A stretch of 16,069 bases of DNA from Nephromyces sp. MM_2019. Lineage: Eukaryota > Apicomplexa > Aconoidasida > Nephromycida. The notes below the pieces were generated by a model that did no database searches, was not told the DNA's origin, and worked only from the letters and a program-made list of their open reading frames with translations. The DNA lies in the NCBI GenBank assembly GCA_015657535.1, contig JADHZB010000215.1, forward strand, positions 1 through 16,069, in the 5' to 3' direction. A program made the translations under genes and the position numbers. Shown here in pieces: positions 1 through 9,242 of the stretch. Each line of letters opens with the position of its first letter. Positions within the stretch are counted from its first letter, which is position 1.

Positions 1-189
1 TTCGTAATCTTCAAGAATTGCCTTCAAATTTAAAGGTGTTTCCCTTCTGTTTATGATTTAATTGATTGAAATGGGGTTTGAGCTACACCTGATGCAATTT
101 ATAGGATTAAGGGCCTTGAGATGTAGTATAGTGTATTCCCTTTTATATAGTGTGTGCAGCCGTGTGAGTGGTTTGGTTATTTATTTTTT

Positions 190-390
190 AGTGGGCTACG
201 TGCGTGCTGTGTTGCGTGCGTGCATGTGTTTGTGTGCTCGTGTTTGTGTGTGTTTGCGTGTGTGCACGTCTGTGTATGTGTGTATCCCTGCGTGTGTGTC
301 TGCACATCGCTCTGTCAGTATTGTGTTTTGTGTGCATCTCTGTGTATGCATTGTGTTCTGTGTGTGTGTGCGTATCTGTGAGTGTGCTGC
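190..390. repeat. TG-rich low-complexity tract
   Basis: The plus strand has runs of TGTG broken by TGCG, TGCA and TGTA steps. All three reading frames appear open here and give Cys/Val-rich nonsense peptides, a product of the dinucleotide bias. It is most simply a degenerate microsatellite in the 3' flank of the ApiAP2 gene. Confidence 0.8.
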
Positions 391-1520
391 TATCCGCTTC
401 CTTCCTCTCTACGGTTGTGTAAGCTACTAGGTTCTAGAGTATACGCCAATGAAACTAGCGCTCATACACTCACACACAGGCTTTGAAGTTAGACGAAGCT
501 ATTAGCCAAACAATAGCATAGGAGCAATCTTTCTCGATAATTCTGTGTGTATGTGTGCAAAACAAATAAAAGCAGCTATTATTCTCAGCATTTTATGCGT
601 ATTATTCCACTTTAAATGACGCGAATAGAGTCTACCAAACTTTCCCAAGACTTGAAGAAGTATGTATCAGTGTGTATCCCTGATAGTTCTCTTATTTCAG
701 ACTTTTTCAATTTACATTTTTTCTGCTAGAATGCCTGAGGTGTGTGCAATCCTAAGATGTTAACATTGAAGAAGTCTGTTTACACTCAAATTCCTTCGTT
801 TTCTTCCTTTAAAGGAGGCTTATTGATGTTAGCCAAATTAAAAAAACTAGAGAATCACAGGAAAAACTCACTGTCCAAAGATTCTCTAGTTTTTTGACGA
901 TTTTCTTTGGTATGTTTGGATGGTGGGGAAAACATTTGCAAATCGTATGCAGCAAGAAACTTATTTTTTAAGTTTCTGTCAAGTGAGTATATGTGATGGT
1001 GATTTTATAAGTTTCTCTTTGCTCAGCATATTGCAGATGATTTGACGTATTTTCCTCATGTTAACATTTGATAGATGATAATGCCTTTCTTTTAATTGAA
1101 TTGCAATAAACTAACAGCGAGTAGTACCATTGAGATAATGCTTACCCCCCTCCCTCATACCCATTACTTGCTCAATCTGTAGATCGATCTTTAATCATGA
1201 TTAAGCGAAAGTTATATAGACGCTTTATAAATTGGGGTAGATAAGCTTAGATAGTAGGAACTCACACACAAATTTTCTTCTTTTCTTCTTGGTTTACGCG
1301 GTTGAGACGTATTTTCTATGAATAACTCAACTTTCTAATTTTTTTAGAAATCCGCTCAAAACCTATTAGTCCTGCAGGTGCATACTTTTCCTTTTTTAAG
1401 GCAGGGAGGTGATAGAAAAGGGGTACTTGCACATTGAACTACTCTATTCTTTCCTTTCAGGGTTTTATAAGTTGCTCATTTATATTTTAAGTTATTTCCC
1501 TACGCTTCCTCCTGCTGTTT
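391..1520. other. Non-coding 3' flank of the ApiAP2 gene
   Basis: This is AT-rich sequence with stops in all frames. The minus-strand 3' UTR must begin at 1520 and extend leftward, but no poly(A) signal can be fixed. The only notable structure is the inverted repeat at 841-895. The plus-strand open stretch 1409-1597 overlaps the gene's end and has no support. Confidence 0.6.
841..895. repeat. Perfect 16-bp inverted repeat (stem-loop)
   Basis: AAAAAACTAGAGAATC (841-856) and GATTCTCTAGTTTTTT (880-895) are exact reverse complements separated by 23 nt. Inside the loop, ACAG (857-860) and CTGT (871-874) can extend the fold. Read on either strand the stem ends in a U run, resembling a terminator or small hairpin RNA. 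It lies about 630 bp beyond the stop of the ApiAP2 gene. A mobile-element remnant is another possibility. Confidence 0.75.
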
Positions 1521-3889
1521 TCAGCTCTTGGGATGCTCAAGTGCACAACTTCCCGCAGAAAAAGGAGGTAACTTATGGTGTTTCTTTGACGGGTTGAATA
1601 CTTTATCTGCAGTAAAATTTTTAGAGTTAGCACTACTTAGAGCTTCAAACCGGCACTGAGTGGCCAGTTTCTTTGCAGTGTCATAACCATATTGATTGAC
1701 CGGAAAGTACTTTCCTGCTCTTCTACCGTCTGGGGCGCTCCATCGAGCCCCCCACCTTTGGTTCTTTTTATCAAAGGTAACTCCAGGAATATGCTCATCT
1801 TTTTCATAAAATGCTGTTTTATTTTGCGATTTCTGTGGCGGAATGATCGCAACGATGGTGCCCGGACTTTGGGGATTCACAGAGCTTGGGGAACTCGCAC
1901 CCATCATGGAGGTGATTACACACTCGTTATAGGGCAAGTTGCTTTGTGCTACATTTGATGTTTGTGAGCAGGCTGTGCTTTGGATATTAGTTAAGCCTTG
2001 TGTATCCCCAAAGCCGTGAAAACTACCTTCTTTCTGATCCCCCTGCTCTGCTGAGGTACTGTTTAGTCCCTCAGAAGAGGATTTGTCGTTAAGGCCATGC
2101 AGAAAGTGTGCGTTGTACACGTCTTCTTTAGCTCCCAGCAGAGTTGTTTGGCCTTCATAGAGCAAGGAGGCCTGTGGTACTGCCTCCCATGTGCTTAACT
2201 GTTCAGGAAACGAATACAACAATCGAGTCATATTATCAGAGCATGACTGATTTGATGAAACTACCGCTCCTGCTTGAGAATTCGAATCCAATTCTATTTT
2301 TTCCTTCGTTTGAGGTGGGATTGTTTCGCCCAATCCTGGGGCCTTCTCACATGAGGCCCTTGAAGCAGGCGATCCATCGAGCATGGACAGATAAGTACAG
2401 TTATCTAACCTACTGGAAGATGAAGTAGGTGTACCTGGGATGGAAAACTTGCCGTTGGTCGGCGCTTCTGTCATGAGTAGTTGACAAGGAAAAGCATGAT
2501 GCAAAGAGGAAGGTGGGGGTGAGCAACAGCTACTAGATAAATGCCATGTGGGCGATGGTACTGTAGCGTTAGTACCGCTCCCATAAAAATAACTAGATAA
2601 TGCTCTACTGTTATTTTGAATGGTGGGAACATTATCATCCTGTGCACAGCTTATGAAGTTGCCATGTTCTTCTCCTTTAAAGGACTCTTCAGTGCAGTTA
2701 GCAACCGCCCTCACTGTAGCCTCGGGCAAGAAACTGCCATCTGTAGATACAATGCTTCCACCCTGCGAAGTTCCTCCGTACTGAAGCCTTGAATGCAGGC
2801 CCCCGTTATTACTGTTTACAGCACTACTGGAGCCTTCATGGGTGTAATTTTCATCTTCATTTCCTGCTTTTCTTACTGATGTCAACTGTTTTAGTCCTGT
2901 ATTCTCCTCTATTATATTATTTTCTGCTTTAAGGTTGATATTATGCGGACCCTCTAGGTGAGACATGCGTGATGTGCTTTGCTTTTTCGGTATTTGATCG
3001 AGTGCACATACGGCACCATGGTCCAAAAGATGAATTTTCGAAACTGAGTCTCCTTCCTTTATATAGCGAAGTACATCGCTAGAAGTTACATCCTTGTCAT
3101 CCTTCATACCGTCAATAGCGTATGCAAAAGGAAAATAGTTGTCAGGATTCACCCCGCGTTTAGCTACGTCTTGGCGGACATCATGCGCTGTAGTTTCTCC
3201 CGCAGACGATACCATTGCGGTATTTGTGCAGGTAGTACCGCTAAATTCCGGAATACACGCAGCATTCCCTAAACAAACGCTCGATACTGCAACAGCTCTA
3301 TGTGTATTAGCTCCAATCAGAGAGAAGTCTGAAAACGAGTAGTTTCCTTGCGTCTTGCCAAGTTGTTCTGCTGACGGATGAACTTCACTGACCCCCAACG
3401 TATTCTTTCCGAACAGAGGGAAATTATCATCATTATTTTCGGGGCCTCTATCATTGCCGTGTTTCTCATTATTATTACAATCTCTTACAATATAGTCAGA
3501 GTGGTGGTATAGAGTTGATTCGGTGTCACCGCTTTCTTGTGCAGTGTTCTGAAATGACAATTTTACTTCCTCGCTGCTTTGCAAAGATGAAATGTCCCTG
3601 ATTTGGCAGTGTTGATACTGTGATTCAGGGGGTAAATGACCCTGCTGTGACTGTTTCTGCAAGATGCTACCATCTTGTCCAGTAGGTGTTTCATTGAGGA
3701 GTAGCCCTGGGTTTCCTGTTCCCATTGCCATTGCGGTACCTAATGGTAGTCTGGAGAAATTACTCCACTGGGCTGCATTAGAGCCTTGTGAGCTCCTTGA
3801 GATATTGCTGGCCATGGATGTGGTTCCATGCATGTCATTACGGCTCGCTTCGTTGTCCCTACATACTGAACTTTCGTTAATTTCGTTAC
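1521..3889 (-). CDS. Exon 7 of ApiAP2 gene (C-terminal, with canonical AP2 domain)
   Basis: This is the longest exon, residues 755-1543. The acceptor CTATTTAG|GT joins exon 6 in phase 1 (G+GT gives Gly), so the junction reads KKIG|NEINES. The first in-frame ATG in the exon is at 3833. About 680 residues are low-complexity S/N/Q/G-rich linker without predicted fold, then a complete AP2 domain ends 36 residues before the stop. The tail is basic (NPSKKHHK). The TGA stop is at 1523-1521. The plus-strand ORFs opposite this exon are shadows. Confidence 0.88.
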
Positions 3890-6800
3890 CTAAATAGTGA
3901 CGTTAAATGTATGAGTCACTCATGAATGTGATTATACGGTTGAAGGTTGCGATCACAACAATCGCCCCAATACAGAAAAGGCTACATAACCGGGCGGTGT
4001 TAAGTGAGATATTCGCATTCTGAATCTCTTACTAGAGATACAGCATGGTAAGGACAAAAAGATGTTTCTTTAATTTAAAGATACTTTGGAGTGCGTACGT
4101 GTGGTAGGCAGAAAATTATTAATATGAAAGTAGATGAATGTACCAGGAAAATGCTCACTACTGATCAGGGAAAATTATTGTTACTTTGGGATATATTTGA
4201 TTTTCTGCCGTAAAAGGCTTATCTCCAGCAGGAAGCAAGCAGTACATGCTATGCACAATGGTTACCTCCAATCATTTCCACCTCCGTAGGGTACGGACAT
4301 ATAAATCTTAATTTGAAGGTAGTAGTAACAAGCGATTAGAACTCTCTACTCCATAATTACGTAAAAGTACTCCATGCTTATGCATCACTGCATCGTCTTC
4401 AGGTATGTATAGGGCACTCCCAAAGGCAGCAATAGAAAAAACAAGTTAGCAGAACCGTAGTTTATCAATTTATTTACCTATTTTTTTACTAGAAATGTTG
4501 CTGCTATCCTCTGTGGAGCCACTGCCAGAGATTGCAGTCGATTGGTCATTTAAATCTTTAGTATTACTCCCTTGAGGGTTTTTCCCCAGCTGCGCTGACC
4601 CTCTGTTGTGAAGCATAGCTGGTATTGAGGATTGATCATCACTAAGCAGTGTCTTGCCGTTTTGGGAAGTACTCACCTCAAATACTTTGCTGGCTTCACT
4701 ATCGACCTGGCGAGCAAAACGTCTTTGTTAGTGTATGGAAAATGAAGATAGTGCTAAGTGATGCCCCCAATTGCGAAGCAATGTTTATATCCGCTCTAAA
4801 ATCTATTTAGTCTCCAGCTATAATTAGATCAACGTGCTTACACTTTTTTTATCTGTGAACTTTAAGCAACTGCTATTCCTAATAGCATCGCAAGGGCAAG
4901 CTCTTTAGATATATCACTTAAGAAACCAGAGTCCGTAAAAGCGTATTATATTCTTTATTTTTCAATGAGAGAGTGAAAAATAAATACAACTACGGTATTG
5001 TAGTATGGATCTATTTTTGCTACATAATGGTGCTACTCCTACTGGACGCTTGATGTAAGCTTAGCCCTCATTCCATATACAACTAATTAATCTATACCTT
5101 TATAGCGCAAGAAATTGTATTTGCCTTACATGGCATGTACATGATACCGTTACGAAAGTTAATAAAAACGCTGAAATCGATTTCCCACCGCAATATAATA
5201 GCTTAATGCGATGATGTATCATTTGTTGCTCAGAATATCTTGGTCAACGTGACCAATCTCTTTCTACAGATTTCTACTCCTGTGATGAATTACTGGGTTT
5301 CCAATTTGAGCTTTTACTTTTTAGAAGCCCCATGCGCCCCATGCCTCCGCAAAAACTGAGTTATGCAAACCGAATTATAATTAAATTTAACCTCGGTGAT
5401 TTGCTCCCTCTTTTTACGCCTTTTGTAGGACCTCAACATCCCTTGTTTCCTGCTAGACTCAGCCATTTCCAGTGCCTTTTTGTGGCCGTAGGCCACGGTG
5501 GAATAGCTCCGCTGTGCCTTCCTCCCAGAGGCAGTTACCCATGTAGCTGTCCATTGGTTTTCGGATGGTTCGTAGTTGACGTCGGTATGACTTTCTTGGT
5601 GAATGGAATATAATTCTTTTTCAATTAGTGAGGAGTACTTTGATAAGTCTTCCGAGTACGATTTAAAACATCTAAGAGGAGTCATGTCAAAGTCGGCCGA
5701 TTTGCTCCCTAAATACGGTAGAATCTCGATGGTTTCCCGCTGTAGCGAACCCGGTGAAGTGCTACTTCTCGATTCACTCTGAGCTAAGCCACGAGGATCA
5801 TTTGCTAAAATTTGGGACAAGAAGCTGCTGTTATCAACAGCACTTAATTTCAACCGACTACAGCCTCCGCTGCTTTCTAGTATCTCATTGAAAGAAGCGG
5901 CGCGGACACTATTATCGCACGCAGTATCTTCCGAATTTGTGATTCTATTGAATATGCGAGTTCCAGTACTTTCGCTATAATTTCCTTCATTTGCAGTATT
6001 AATCTTCGCATAGCGATATCCCCGTTCTCCCAAAGCCATTAAGTCCTCGCTTGCGTACGGCAGTACATTTTCGTAATGAGAATGCCCTGCAGTTTTCGTT
6101 CCATTTTGTCCTGTAACTGCCATCCATGCATCTTTCAAAACCATGTTTGTTCTCACCAGACATGACATCTCATTCATAATCTCGTTGTCTTCAAGGGATA
6201 ATGGGTTGCGTTGGTCCAAGTTTTGTGAGTACTTGTGCAGATACTGCGATGAATCTTCACCAGATTGTAGACAGTCATCTTTATGGACCCCTGTAGTGCC
6301 CAACTGTGTTGCCGTAATGACGAAGCCATCAGTCCGCCACTCGTTCCGGCTTCTGAAGTCTCGCAGAACCGTTGATTCTACCCCATTTGCTGAGTTGGGC
6401 AGGAAAAATTGAATATCATCTGATTCTTCAGCTGTGTTATGTGGGTATTTGGTATCGTTCGGTAGGATCAAGTCCGCCGTGGCTCCTTCAGTGCTAATAT
6501 CGAAGGGCGACCTAGATGCCACTTTGAAAATTTGATGTGGCAGCAAAAAGCTGTTGGAATTATTTTGTTTTTTGCCGCCGTAGTGGGGGAGCGAGGTGCA
6601 GAGAACTAAGCCTGTATAAATGAGTTTGGGAGGGAAGCATACTAAGAGTTCTCAATCCTCCATTTGGTTTTATGAAATTGCTCATTGTTGTGTTTTGAAA
6701 TCTTTGTGCATTAGAGGCTCCATAGAGTACATTATTATAATTGTGATATCAATTAATGACTTGGAAGTGTGCATGATTGGATTGGCAGTAGCATAGTATA

Positions 6801-9242
6801 TCAGAATCTTTATGGGTGCTCGGGGTGCCCGAAAAAGTCGTCTGAGACGTATTTCCAGGTCGGCAAAAAGTAAGAAATCTTTTAGAAAAGGAGTTCTATA
6901 GATAGTAGTCCTTTTAAAACAAGTGCCATTGTTTGAAACACTAATATTCAAGATGGGCAATCAAAAAAAACTAGTTGAAACTCTCTATTAGCATTCTGAG
7001 GAACTATACAAAGACTAGTCCTCATTAGCATCAGCTAGGAGTACAGTGACGCTAATCTCAGCGTTTTAGCTATTTGGGTAATTTTCCCGCCAGCATTGTC
7101 TGGAATTAGAAATCCTACTTACCAACTTTGGTGAGTAAAAACAGGGGTGAATAACTTTCAAGCTACCGTTTATGTGGACTGACTCAGGTGAAACTTACAA
7201 AAAGTATATGAATTGGAAAAATTTCACGCGCATACCAATCCCATCTCAACAGTATTGAAATTGGTAACGTGAAACATGGTAAAATCTACGTGAAATCAAT
7301 TTTTTTTTAAATGGGGACTACTGGACTATTTGGGGATTATAAATCTATAGTCTATCGTGGTAGGCAACCAATGGGTTGCGGCATTTCTTTCGTTGCTGTG
7401 AGATAGAGCGAAAGTCTCGCCTGCAAGCAGCAAGCAGCGCATTTTCTGCGGGGCCTCACAATAATAGCTGCCTTGCGTAATATGGCAGGCCAGCAAATCA
7501 ATGTTTAATAAAGGAGTGAGTAACGAAAAATTGTGGAGCTAATGATTGTTTCACTAATCTTACAGTCGTCAGTAAAGTCTGCAGGTATACAGAAACGAAG
7601 CCGCCGTGCTCACCTACGTAATTCAGGCTTCAAAGCAGTATTAATTCCTATAATCCACTTTTACCGTAAAGTATTTTACTCTTTCATTAATTTTTTTTAT
7701 GGCTGCACACTGTTGCCGAAATGATTCAGCCATGGTGTTCTTAGTGTCATGGGTAAAATTTTCTTCGATGCACCATCTCGAACAAAATACAAGACCTTTA
7801 CCCTCGGCCCAACTTATGACTTCCCCTTTGTACATTGATGCTCACATCAAACACAGTATTAAGTAACTCCAAGCCCCAACTACATCCCACACAAGATGAT
7901 AAGCCCTTTTCTCCCCCTAACCATCATGCGAGGAACTGCTACGTTCTCCTTGGGATCCTATATCTGTAGTCCCTTCATTTGGAATTCCAATATCATTCTT
8001 AATTGATGACGGGAATAGAGCAGTTTTATCATTGCGGCTAGAGAGGGGCTGAATCAACAGCTGAGAGGGTTCATCGTCGCCGAAAGCAGAGGGAAGCTGG
8101 TGATGCTGTGGCAGTGATTCGGAATTATTTTCTAGTATATCTGGATCAGAGGAGGATACCAGTTTTCTATCCCTACGAGTTTCCAACGCTTTCCAATTAG
8201 TCCAAGTTTGGAGCGCATCTTCACGATAAGGATAAAAAGCAAAAGATTGACACCAGGCTTGCTGTGAAGGAGCCATATCAGCGTAAATGCCTCGCGGGCA
8301 AGAACACTTTTGGAATCCTAAGAAAAGTAATGCTATTTTTTTTTACTTGCAAATTGAAAGAGGCACAGCAGGGAGCTCTAAATCATAAAATACAGTAGAT
8401 TTTTTAATTTGAGTACCAAGTAATCATTTGATATTATCAGCTAAAAATGTATGTGCTTCTGGTATTTTAGTACTATTAGCCCAATCTGAGAGATTCCAGG
8501 GGAGAAGATTCTACGCATGCACGCGTAAATAGTATACCACACGAGATGGTATACTAGTCATTTAGGTAAATTTACTCGAGTATCCAAAGGATCAATATTT
8601 AGCCACACATGGAGGCAAAGCATGATTTTGTAGCTAGCGTGCGTGTGCAGAATGATCAATGTGCAGTGAGGACCACGAAGTCAGCATGGATCAAGCTCAG
8701 AAAAATACCACCAGTTATGATGCCTTAGTACTCCGTGGAATGCTATAACAGCCAAGTGACATCGGACATGTATTTCGCCGTCACATCTTCGCTGAGCAAT
8801 TGAAAATATGTCTTCCTTTTTACAGTGGTGATACTTCCGCAATTGAATGTTTAGGAAAATCACCCCATTAAGCCTTATCTGGATTAAACCTACGCAGCTC
8901 TAAATGTGTAGGCCCGCTCACACACGTATCATGGAGTTTCTTCTAGACAATCCTGCTTCATATGCTTGCGTTCACACAGATGCAAAGTGTGCATGTACCA
9001 GCCGAGAACCAATATGAGTACAGGTTAGGGTGTATTTACCTATGTCATCCTGGTGGAATCGCTGGCTGGCAGCCCTTCCGAGGCTGATGCTATTGCCCAA
9101 CTCAGTATAAAATGAGTTTTCGCTTGTCGTTTCTGGACTAGTGAAATCAGGGTAATCCTCATGCTTCCCGTATCTTAAAAGGCTCTCTGCGAACAATTCC
9201 CCGGGAATGTTCTCATAATGCAAAATTGGGTTTTCTTCCATC
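1521..9242 (-). CDS. Multi-exon ApiAP2 transcription-factor gene (about 1543 aa)
   Basis: This is a probable nuclear DNA-binding regulator. The inferred coding join on the minus strand is 9241-9040, 8317-7922, 7840-7665, 7162-7123 (tentative), 6611-5392, 4706-4478 and 3889-1521, totalling 4632 nt including the TGA stop. All introns are GT-AG and all phases agree (1,1,0,1,0,1). Canonical AP2 domains lie at residues ~616-661 and ~1455-1507, and weaker AP2-like segments at ~76-112 and ~204-250. Long S/N/Q/G-rich stretches separate them, as is usual in ApiAP2 proteins, which are large and mostly disordered outside the domains. A basic KRRKKR run after the third segment could be a nuclear localisation signal. 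The ATG at 9241 directly follows a strong splice acceptor, so the transcript probably has an upstream, perhaps untranslated, exon. The weakest link is the joint between 7665 and 6611. If it is wrong, the locus could be two adjacent genes, but the 5392-6611 exon has no in-frame ATG for its first ~140 codons, which argues against that. No ortholog name can be assigned from sequence alone. Confidence 0.72.
1632..1790 (-). other. AP2 DNA-binding domain (residues ~1455-1507)
   Basis: The domain starts [15 protein letters not shown], continues through GRRAGKYF and ends with [14 protein letters not shown]. It shows every ApiAP2 hallmark: G-V-x-F-D, paired Trp, a basic third strand, F-P-V, Y-G-Y, and the helix with alternating Ala and Leu. 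It is the best-preserved domain in the protein and the likeliest sequence-specific DNA reader. Confidence 0.92.
3890..4477 (-). other. Intron 6 of ApiAP2 gene (inferred, 588 nt)
   Basis: The donor is GTAAAT and the acceptor CACTATTTAG at 3891-3890. It is AT-rich and stop-dense; nothing else was recognised in it. Confidence 0.65.
4478..4706 (-). CDS. Exon 6 of ApiAP2 gene (S/N/Q-rich linker)
   Basis: The acceptor GCCAG|GTC joins in phase 0, giving [16 protein letters not shown] and onward (residues 679-754). The composition is Ser, Asn, Gln and Gly rich like exon 7, with no domain. The donor AAATAG|GTAAAT at 4477 is phase 1 and nearly identical to the exon 1 donor. Within the exon, TTTGAG|GTGAGT at 4676 is an even better consensus donor, but using it would break the frame into exon 7. 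Confidence 0.65.
4707..5391 (-). other. Intron 5 of ApiAP2 gene (inferred, 685 nt)
   Basis: The donor is GTTAAA and the acceptor CTCGCCAG at 4708-4707. It is AT-rich with many stops in all frames and has no further feature I can support. Confidence 0.6.
5392..6611 (-). CDS. Exon 5 of ApiAP2 gene, with canonical AP2 domain
   Basis: It covers residues 272-678. The acceptor is TATACAG|GC in phase 1 (G+GC gives Gly). Alternative phase-1 acceptors sit a few bases either side (after TTAG near 6605 and near 6640). The frame is open from a TGA at about 6652 and has no in-frame ATG for more than 100 codons, so it must be spliced onto upstream sequence. The N-terminal part is a D/S/N-rich linker. The C-terminal part holds a full AP2 domain followed by a basic KRRKKR run. 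The donor is ACCGAG|GTTAAA (GT at 5391-5390), phase 0. Unspliced, it would continue about 25 codons to a stop at 5314. Confidence 0.75.
5443..5580 (-). other. AP2 DNA-binding domain (residues ~616-661)
   Basis: The order is N-Q-W-T-A-T-W (strands 1-2), G-R-K-A-Q-R-S-Y-S (basic strand 3), Y-G-H (turn) and [13 protein letters not shown] (helix). This is the ApiAP2 pattern of W...W, a basic strand, YG, and an Ala-rich amphipathic helix. The tract RSYKRRKKR just downstream is a likely nuclear localisation signal or DNA backbone contact. Confidence 0.85.
6612..7122 (-). other. Intron 4 of ApiAP2 gene (tentative, 511 nt)
   Basis: It runs from the GTAAGT donor at 7122 to the TTTATACAG acceptor at 6613-6612. 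An open stretch at 6960-6682 lies inside. It is AT-rich and hydrophobic with no domain I recognise, and neither its start nor its end fits the phases, so I leave it non-coding. Confidence 0.4.
7123..7162 (-). CDS. Tentative exon 4 of ApiAP2 gene (40-nt mini-exon)
   Basis: The minus strand reads CGGTAG|CTT ... AAAGTTG|GTAAGT. The donor is a perfect consensus. The segment enters in phase 0 and leaves in phase 1, exactly what is needed to join exon 3 (phase 0 end) to exon 5, whose usable acceptors are nearly all phase 1. It would add about 13 residues ([13 protein letters not shown]). The acceptor is unremarkable and the peptide is hydrophobic, so this remains a best guess. Confidence 0.35.
7163..7664 (-). 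other. Intron 3 of ApiAP2 gene (tentative, 502 nt)
   Basis: This is the inferred intron between exons 3 and 4. It holds other near-consensus splice signals on the minus strand: a donor TACGTAG|GTGAGC near 7614, an acceptor CCTGCAG near 7581, a donor GACT|GTAAGA near 7566, and CTTGCAG near 7421. A different or additional small exon is therefore possible. No long ORF is seen. Confidence 0.35.
7665..7840 (-). CDS. Exon 3 of ApiAP2 gene, with a second AP2-like segment
   Basis: The acceptor GTGAG|CA at 7842-7841 follows exon 2 in phase 1 (G+CA gives Ala) and clears an in-frame TGA just upstream. Residues 200-258 include [17 protein letters not shown] and then an [13 protein letters not shown] helix, which lines up with AKKLATQC in the C-terminal AP2 domain. 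The preferred donor is TTTACG|GTAAAA (GT at 7664-7663), phase 0. AAAGA|GTAAAA at 7680 is an alternative, also phase 0. Without splicing the frame stops at 7641-7643. Confidence 0.55.
7689..7829 (-). other. Possible divergent AP2 domain (residues ~204-250)
   Basis: Aromatic and hydrophobic strand-like residues (V-I-x-W, then K-G-L-V-F, then R-W-C-I) precede a helix with the A-E-S-F-R-Q-Q-C pattern. This resembles the ApiAP2 strand-strand-helix order. The basic residues are few. It could be a dimer or fold remnant rather than a DNA reader. Confidence 0.35.
7922..8317 (-). CDS. Exon 2 of ApiAP2 gene, with a divergent AP2-like segment
   Basis: The acceptor TTCTTAG|GA joins exon 1 in phase 1 (G+GA gives Gly) and yields residues 68-199. 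The first third contains [14 protein letters not shown], like the first two strands of an AP2 domain, followed by [15 protein letters not shown], which has the spacing of the AP2 helix. The basic loop and third strand normally between them are shortened. The remainder is S/D/Q-rich linker. The donor is GATG|GTTAGG (GT at 7921-7920), phase 1, followed by a short 81-nt intron. Confidence 0.62.
8184..8294 (-). other. Possible divergent AP2 domain (residues ~76-112)
   Basis: R-G-I-Y, a turn, then Q-A-W-C resembles the RGVxxD...W pattern of ApiAP2 strands 1-2. A helix-like segment with the A-L-x(5)-W-K pattern follows. The usual run of basic residues before the YG turn is absent, so the segment may be degenerate or not bind DNA. 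The call is by eye only. Confidence 0.35.
8318..9039 (-). other. Intron 1 of ApiAP2 gene (inferred, 722 nt)
   Basis: It is bounded by GTAAAT at the donor and a pyrimidine-rich TTACTTTTCTTAG acceptor. A short open stretch at 8863-8681 has no domain and lacks the S/N-rich composition of the exons, so I treat it as chance. The intron contains the 9-bp inverted repeat described at 8531-8555. Confidence 0.6.
8531..8555. repeat. Short inverted repeat in intron 1
   Basis: AGTATACCA (8531-8539) and TGGTATACT (8547-8555) are perfect reverse complements around a 7-nt spacer. The motif is short and lies in an inferred intron. It could fold in RNA or be a binding palindrome, but nothing links it to a known element. 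Confidence 0.4.
9040..9242 (-). CDS. Exon 1 of ApiAP2 gene (first coding exon)
   Basis: It codes for residues 1-67 plus one base, starting [17 protein letters not shown]. It is acidic and has no recognisable domain. The 3' end is a donor reading ATAG|GTAAAT (GT at 9039-9038), phase 1. Just upstream of the ATG, the minus strand reads a CTAAC branch-point-like motif (9265-9261), a pyrimidine-rich run opposite 9271-9290, and CCCCAG|G at 9244-9242. That is a strong acceptor, so this is probably not the first exon of the transcript. The frame upstream of the ATG closes at a TAA within about 60 nt, so translation most likely starts here. Confidence 0.62.

Noticed and set aside
62..430. Three overlapping plus-strand ORFs of 72-122 codons
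   Set aside because: All three frames are open because the DNA is TG-rich. The peptides are Cys/Val repeats with no independent support.
1692..3897. Plus-strand ORFs opposite exon 7
   Set aside because: They are antisense shadows of the exon that encodes the AP2 domain and show no motifs.
5314..6546. Stand-alone gene starting at TTG 6546
   Set aside because: The start is non-ATG, the frame is open further upstream, and the end is better explained by a phase-matched donor at 5391.
6682..6960. 92-codon minus-strand ORF between exons 4 and 5
   Set aside because: It is AT-rich, begins at TTG and ends in a stop. Its acceptors are phase 2 and do not fit either neighbour.
7647..7664. A 17-18-nt intron (GTAAAAG...TATAG) at the end of exon 3
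   Set aside because: It is far shorter than the other introns, and the resulting frame hits a stop within a few codons.
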